Source of the DNA: Pseudoips prasinana
Taxonomy: Eukaryota; Arthropoda; Insecta; Lepidoptera; Nolidae
Direction: 5' to 3'
DNA: 64,000 nucleotides
Assembly (NCBI GenBank): GCA_951640165.1
Contig: OX621260.1
Coordinates: 20,044,001-20,108,000, forward strand
Under the pieces are notes generated by a model. The model had not been told where the DNA came from. It saw only the letters and a program-made list of their open reading frames with translations, and ran no database searches. Shown here one piece after another: positions 60,721-64,000 of the stretch. The first letter of the stretch is position 1, and each line of letters begins with the position of its first letter. The position numbers and the translations under genes were made by a program.

Positions 60721-60970
60721 GGTGTTCACTGTTCGTTATATATTCGTGTTATAAATCGTGTATTAGCACCAATTCACTGTCTCCCAGTTATAATTTGGCA
60801 CATCGCGACTTTCGTGTTGTTAGTAGAGTCGGAACGGCACGAGACCCCCAGCACGCTTGCCGTTCGCCGGCCGAGTATTCACGGTAAACTCCGCTGTGTA
60901 CAGTCGACTCTACAAGGGTGTGGACACGCGGCTCGGAGGAGCGGGCGCGGTAGCGGGTGCGATAACATAA
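60721..60970 (-). promoter_or_regulatory. 5' UTR and presumed promoter of the integrin alpha gene
   Basis: The minus strand upstream of the ATG is GC-rich far out (GCACCCGCTACCGCGCCCGC, CGGCCGGCGAACGGC) and AT-rich near the ATG (ACGAATATATAACGAACAGT). The TATA-like word is only about 25 bp before the ATG, so the true start may be further up. It is free of recognisable repeats over some 250 bp, unusual for this window. Confidence 0.5.
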
Positions 60971-61348
60971 TAAGAACATGCGAGGCTGTGTTTAGGGACT
61001 GCGGATAGAAGTAAAAACTTGAGAGGTGCCAAGGGACACCCGGATGGAACGATGTTCTTTCTTATTATTTATTATGTACAAAAAACCTGAATACACTCAA
61101 CATAAATAATCGTCGCGACACCACACTGTTCAATGCGAAATAGAAATGAAAATATCTGGCTTGCTTTCTATAAGAGAGAGAAAGACAGACAGAGAAACAT
61201 GCGCACGCCCCATAGCTGCAAAAAGTGTCGTGACAACTTTTCGTAAGATTTTTTTCCGTCTAGCCCCCTTTCACAACGCGCGATAAGGAACTTCGTTCCA
61301 AAAACTATTGTTTACACTTCTAATCTAGATAATGTACTATATAATAAT
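60971..61348. other. Sequence upstream of the integrin exon, no gene
   Basis: AGAGAGAGAAAGACAGACAG near 61170 is simple-sequence. No other feature. Confidence 0.35.
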
Positions 61349-61489
61349 TATGGGAAGCGTGTTGTGACAATGACACAAGTATCCCGTTTTTTGTTCATCC
61401 AAAAAGTAGACAGTACCTATACATATAGCTCATGGCAAGCGTGACGAGACGAAGACGCAAGTTAAACGCTTTTTGTTCATCAAAAAAGT

Positions 61490-61529
<40 letters not shown>

Positions 61530-61605
61530 TATACGTAGAGCTCCTGGGAAGCCTGACGTGACTATGACGCGAGTTCCAAGAAGTGTTCAAAGCCCCTAAA
61601 GAAGT
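61349..61605 (+). repeat. Minisatellite-like array, about three decayed units of 85-100 bp
   Basis: GGGAAGCGTGTTGTGACAAT, GGCAAGCGTGACGAGACGAA and GGGAAGCCTGACGTGACTAT start the units. TTTTTGTTCATCCAAAAAGT and its variant follow in the first two, and an (AT)n run (61495-61525) expands the second. Same unit as near 43.3 kb. Confidence 0.75.
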
Positions 61606-61991
61606 TTTCTAGTCTAATCTTAAGCCAAGTCTTAAGTCAAAGGCACTGCAAACAAAACATGATATCTATATTCACTTGACTGAATATAGATGAGTAGTGT
61701 ATCCAGTCGACTAACATTAAATATTTTTTAAAGTGTAATTCTGCCCACCACACTCTTAGATACGATACAAATGGTAATGATATTTATTATCTTTATAATA
61801 AACGTGATGTCGAAAAAAATGTAGAGACAGAGAGAGAAGCAAGAATGATGGAAACTAATGAAGAATCAGACAAAAATAGGGTGCGGATCAACTATTTTTA
61901 TTTGTCAAAATTAATTTAAATAAAGCCCATAAGTAAAAACAAATAAGAAAGTTTAATATCTAAATAGTTATAAGTAGGTATGTATAGATAA
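61606..61991. other. AT-rich spacer
   Basis: No feature is recognised. Confidence 0.35.
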
Positions 61992-62163
61992 TCCTATTTC
62001 CTACTTACATGTGAAAGATTGTCAGTATGGATGTATGGATGTTTGTTACTCTTTCACGCAATAAATACGAAACGGTGTTAAATACCTTATATATCTGAAC
62101 TAACTAACGTATGGGTTGTAATTTATAAAGTTCAACGCGGGTAAAACCGCGGGACACAGCTAG
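61992..62163 (+). mobile_element. H1 Helitron
   Basis: TCCTATTTCCTACTTACATG (decayed start) to GGGACACAGCTAG. Confidence 0.85.
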
Positions 62164-62169
62164 TGTTAA

Positions 62170-62425
62170 ATAAAGAAAGCGCTATACTAACATATGACGT
62201 CACCTGTAAGGAAGCCATAGAATCTTCATACTGACACTCGTATTGCGAGAACAGGACAGAGCATCCTCACTTGAATCCCATTAACAACTCCGAACGCTTT
62301 GAATAAAGAACACGCTATACTAACATATGACGTCAGTTGTAGTGAATCTCCATACTGACAATCGTATAGCAAGAACGGGACAGAGCATCCTCACTTGAAT
62401 CCCATTAAGACCTTCAAACGCTTTA
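62170..62425. repeat. Tandem duplication of about 130 bp
   Basis: Both units hold GCTATACTAACATATGACGT followed by CA, CATACTGACA, and GGGACAGAGCATCCTCACTT or a one-base variant, and end near AACGCTTT. The second unit is about 10 bp shorter (period near 133). TGACGTCA, a CRE-type palindrome, is present once per unit. Confidence 0.85.
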
Positions 62426-62429
62426 TATC

Positions 62430-63577
62430 TAAAAAGATTATCTGACGATATTTATTTTACTTTCTGAATTATATTTTTGTATCATATTTTTATTAAGCCC
62501 CGCTATCTTTAGTTCATTCATAATCAGTCCGATCCCGTACCGATTACATTTCATATTCAAGATACTACATTTAAAATTGTATTACAATATTTAGTTCCGA
62601 CGATAACAGTAATAAGGTATATACAAATTTTAAAACTTGTATAATTATTAATTTATGCAAAGCTTATTAAAACTAGACAACTAAAACAAATTAAATATTG
62701 GAAAGAGTTTATAATTGAATATAAAGAATAGTTATTATGTACATTTACGATAATAAATTATATTAATTATTGGATATTACTAAAAAACTCAACTATCATT
62801 GAAAATAATTAACTATTATTAAACGCTTTTGTCTGATCTCCCCGGAACCTAAAGCTTTTTAAATTATAAAAAACAAAAACAATGAGATAGATCCCAAACA
62901 ATAATTTGGTTTGGCCCTGTATCAAACTGTGTAGTAGGTATACCGCCTTTAACAAATCAAATCAAAAAGAGAATAGGGTCCTATACTATTTAACTACTAT
63001 GGCTATCCTGCTTGATTCTATTAATCCATATTATGTGCCTTTTGAGACATCGGCTACCATCAATATTGTATTCACACAAAGAATTGTAATACTTGTAATT
63101 TTTTACATAAATAAAGCAATTTATTGAAAATAAAAGAGTTCTATATTATTTCACTTATGAGAATTATATCGCTTATTGGTATTTTTTTGATTAGGTATTA
63201 TTACGATGAAAACAAGTGTATCAATCTATGATAAACGCGGTTAATCCTCTTTATTATCTGTGCTGGTTTATCATTAACCGTGAATATACTCAACCTTCTG
63301 TTATTTACATTTAATCTTTCATGACAGCATTATTGCCCGCGCTCGCGTATAAATATGAACAAGCTGACTCATAACTTGTTCTACACTATAACTTGCTCTC
63401 TTGGTAGACTAAGTAAGAAACAGTGTACTAACGCCATCTATTGAATGACTGTTACTTGTTTATTTGTGTGTAGCGTCATCTAGCTAATACGCTCCAAATT
63501 AAAGTGGCTTAACGACACTTGGAACTTGCAGTATGCTTAGGTGTATTATAGTTGATAATGTTTTCCGATAGATGTCG
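62430..63577. other. AT-rich stretch without a gene
   Basis: A 73-codon frame (62906-63127) has no domain. AACGCCATCTATTGAATG and GCGTCATCTAGCTAATAC near 63430-63490 look like related short repeats. Confidence 0.4.
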
Positions 63578-63888
63578 TCTATACATATAATAAAATCGTA
63601 GGAAAGTCAAAACTGTACATTGAATATTTTTTTAAAAGGATATTTGGGGCGTGCGTGATCTACTTTCGATATCGAAGCCAAAAATATAGTTTTTAGAATT
63701 TTTGTCTGTTTGTCTGTATGTATGTCCGGGCTAAACTCAAAAAGTACTGCATGGATTTACTTCAAATTTTGCATGAATATTACTGAGAGGTCGGGTCAAC
63801 ATATAGGCTACATATTATCGCACCTACGGCGGAGGAGCTGTGATAATCTATAAAGATAAACGCGGGTAAAACCGCGGGGCACAGCTAG
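63578..63888 (+). mobile_element. H2 Helitron, complete
   Basis: TCTATACATATAATAAAATC to GGGGCACAGCTAG. Close to the copy at 11.7 kb. Confidence 0.9.
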
Positions 63889-63925
63889 TAAAAAATAAAA
63901 ATGAAACATCTGAGAAAAAAGTATA

Positions 63926-64000
63926 TCTATACATATAATAAAATCGTAGGAAAGTGAAAACTGTACATTGAATATTTTTTAAAAAGGATACCTGGGGTGT
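63926..64000 (+). mobile_element. H2 Helitron, cut by the window end
   Basis: TCTATACATATAATAAAATC to GGATACCTGGGGTGT. It starts 37 bp after the previous copy, in the same direction. Confidence 0.85.

Noticed and set aside
60544..60729. Start of the integrin exon at position 60729
   Set aside because: The codon there is GTG. The ATG at 60718-60720 has a strong context and gives a normal signal peptide, so the nuclear gene should start there.

Overview
The window looks like an AT-rich, intergenic or intronic stretch of a lepidopteran (moth or butterfly) nuclear genome. The evidence is the dense load of Lep1-type non-autonomous Helitrons (5' TC..., 3' ...CAGCTAG, A|T insertion sites), tRNA-headed SINEs, RTE-, R1- and Jockey-clade LINE pieces, and MITEs. 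Nothing prokaryotic is present. The species cannot be named from the sequence.

Only one host-gene piece is convincing: a first coding exon of an integrin alpha chain on the minus strand (60548-60720). It has a signal peptide, the start of the beta-propeller and a GTGAGT splice donor. It lies in a repeat-free, locally GC-rich island (about 60.2-61.0 kb). The rest of the gene would lie to the left on the minus strand, and I could not find its second exon in the window.

The only intact protein-coding mobile element is a full-length R1-clade LINE (51271-56308, minus). It has ORF1 (gag-like, three zinc knuckles), ORF2 (endonuclease, reverse transcriptase, C-terminal zinc finger), a poly-A tail and a 16-bp target duplication. 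Everything else is fragmentary.

Family names used below. SINE-A: head GGCCTGTTGGCGTGGTTGG, about 260 bp. SINE-B: head TTGGTCTAGTGGTAGCG. SINE-C: head CACCATAGCCTAGTTGG. SINE-D: head CTAGTGGTTAG..ACTGCTAAG. SINE-E: head ending GGGTTCGAGTCCCGCGCC. SINE-5S: head derived from 5S rRNA. H1: short Lep1 Helitron, about 175 bp. H1-double: H1 with two tandem 5' ends. H2: starts TCTATACATATAATAAAATC. H3: starts TCTATACAAATAAATAAAAT. H4: ends ...GGGTCGGCTAGT. RTE-tail: about 250 bp short element ending in an RTE-like 3' end.

Layout: 0-2.5 kb, an RTE LINE split by an R1 fragment. 2.5-5 kb, a SINE, a palindrome cluster and a 300-bp tandem array. 5-12.4 kb, scattered RTE ends, Helitrons and SINEs. 12.9-13.6 kb, a 235-bp tandem array. 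14.4-27 kb, RTE, SINE-5S, SINEs, Helitrons and MITEs. 27.9-29.5 kb, two adjacent LINE 3' parts. 30-50 kb, nested SINE/Helitron/MITE clusters. 51-56 kb, the intact R1 LINE. 56-60.2 kb, SINEs and LINE tails. 60.5 kb, the integrin exon. 61-64 kb, minisatellite, tandem duplication and H2 Helitrons.

The notable biology is in the repeats: a MITE found three times at CCAGG, a 5S-rRNA-derived SINE, a SINE core shared under unrelated heads, double-headed Helitrons that have multiplied, and a SINE/LINE chimera found twice with the same junctions. All family assignments are from motif recognition without database searches.
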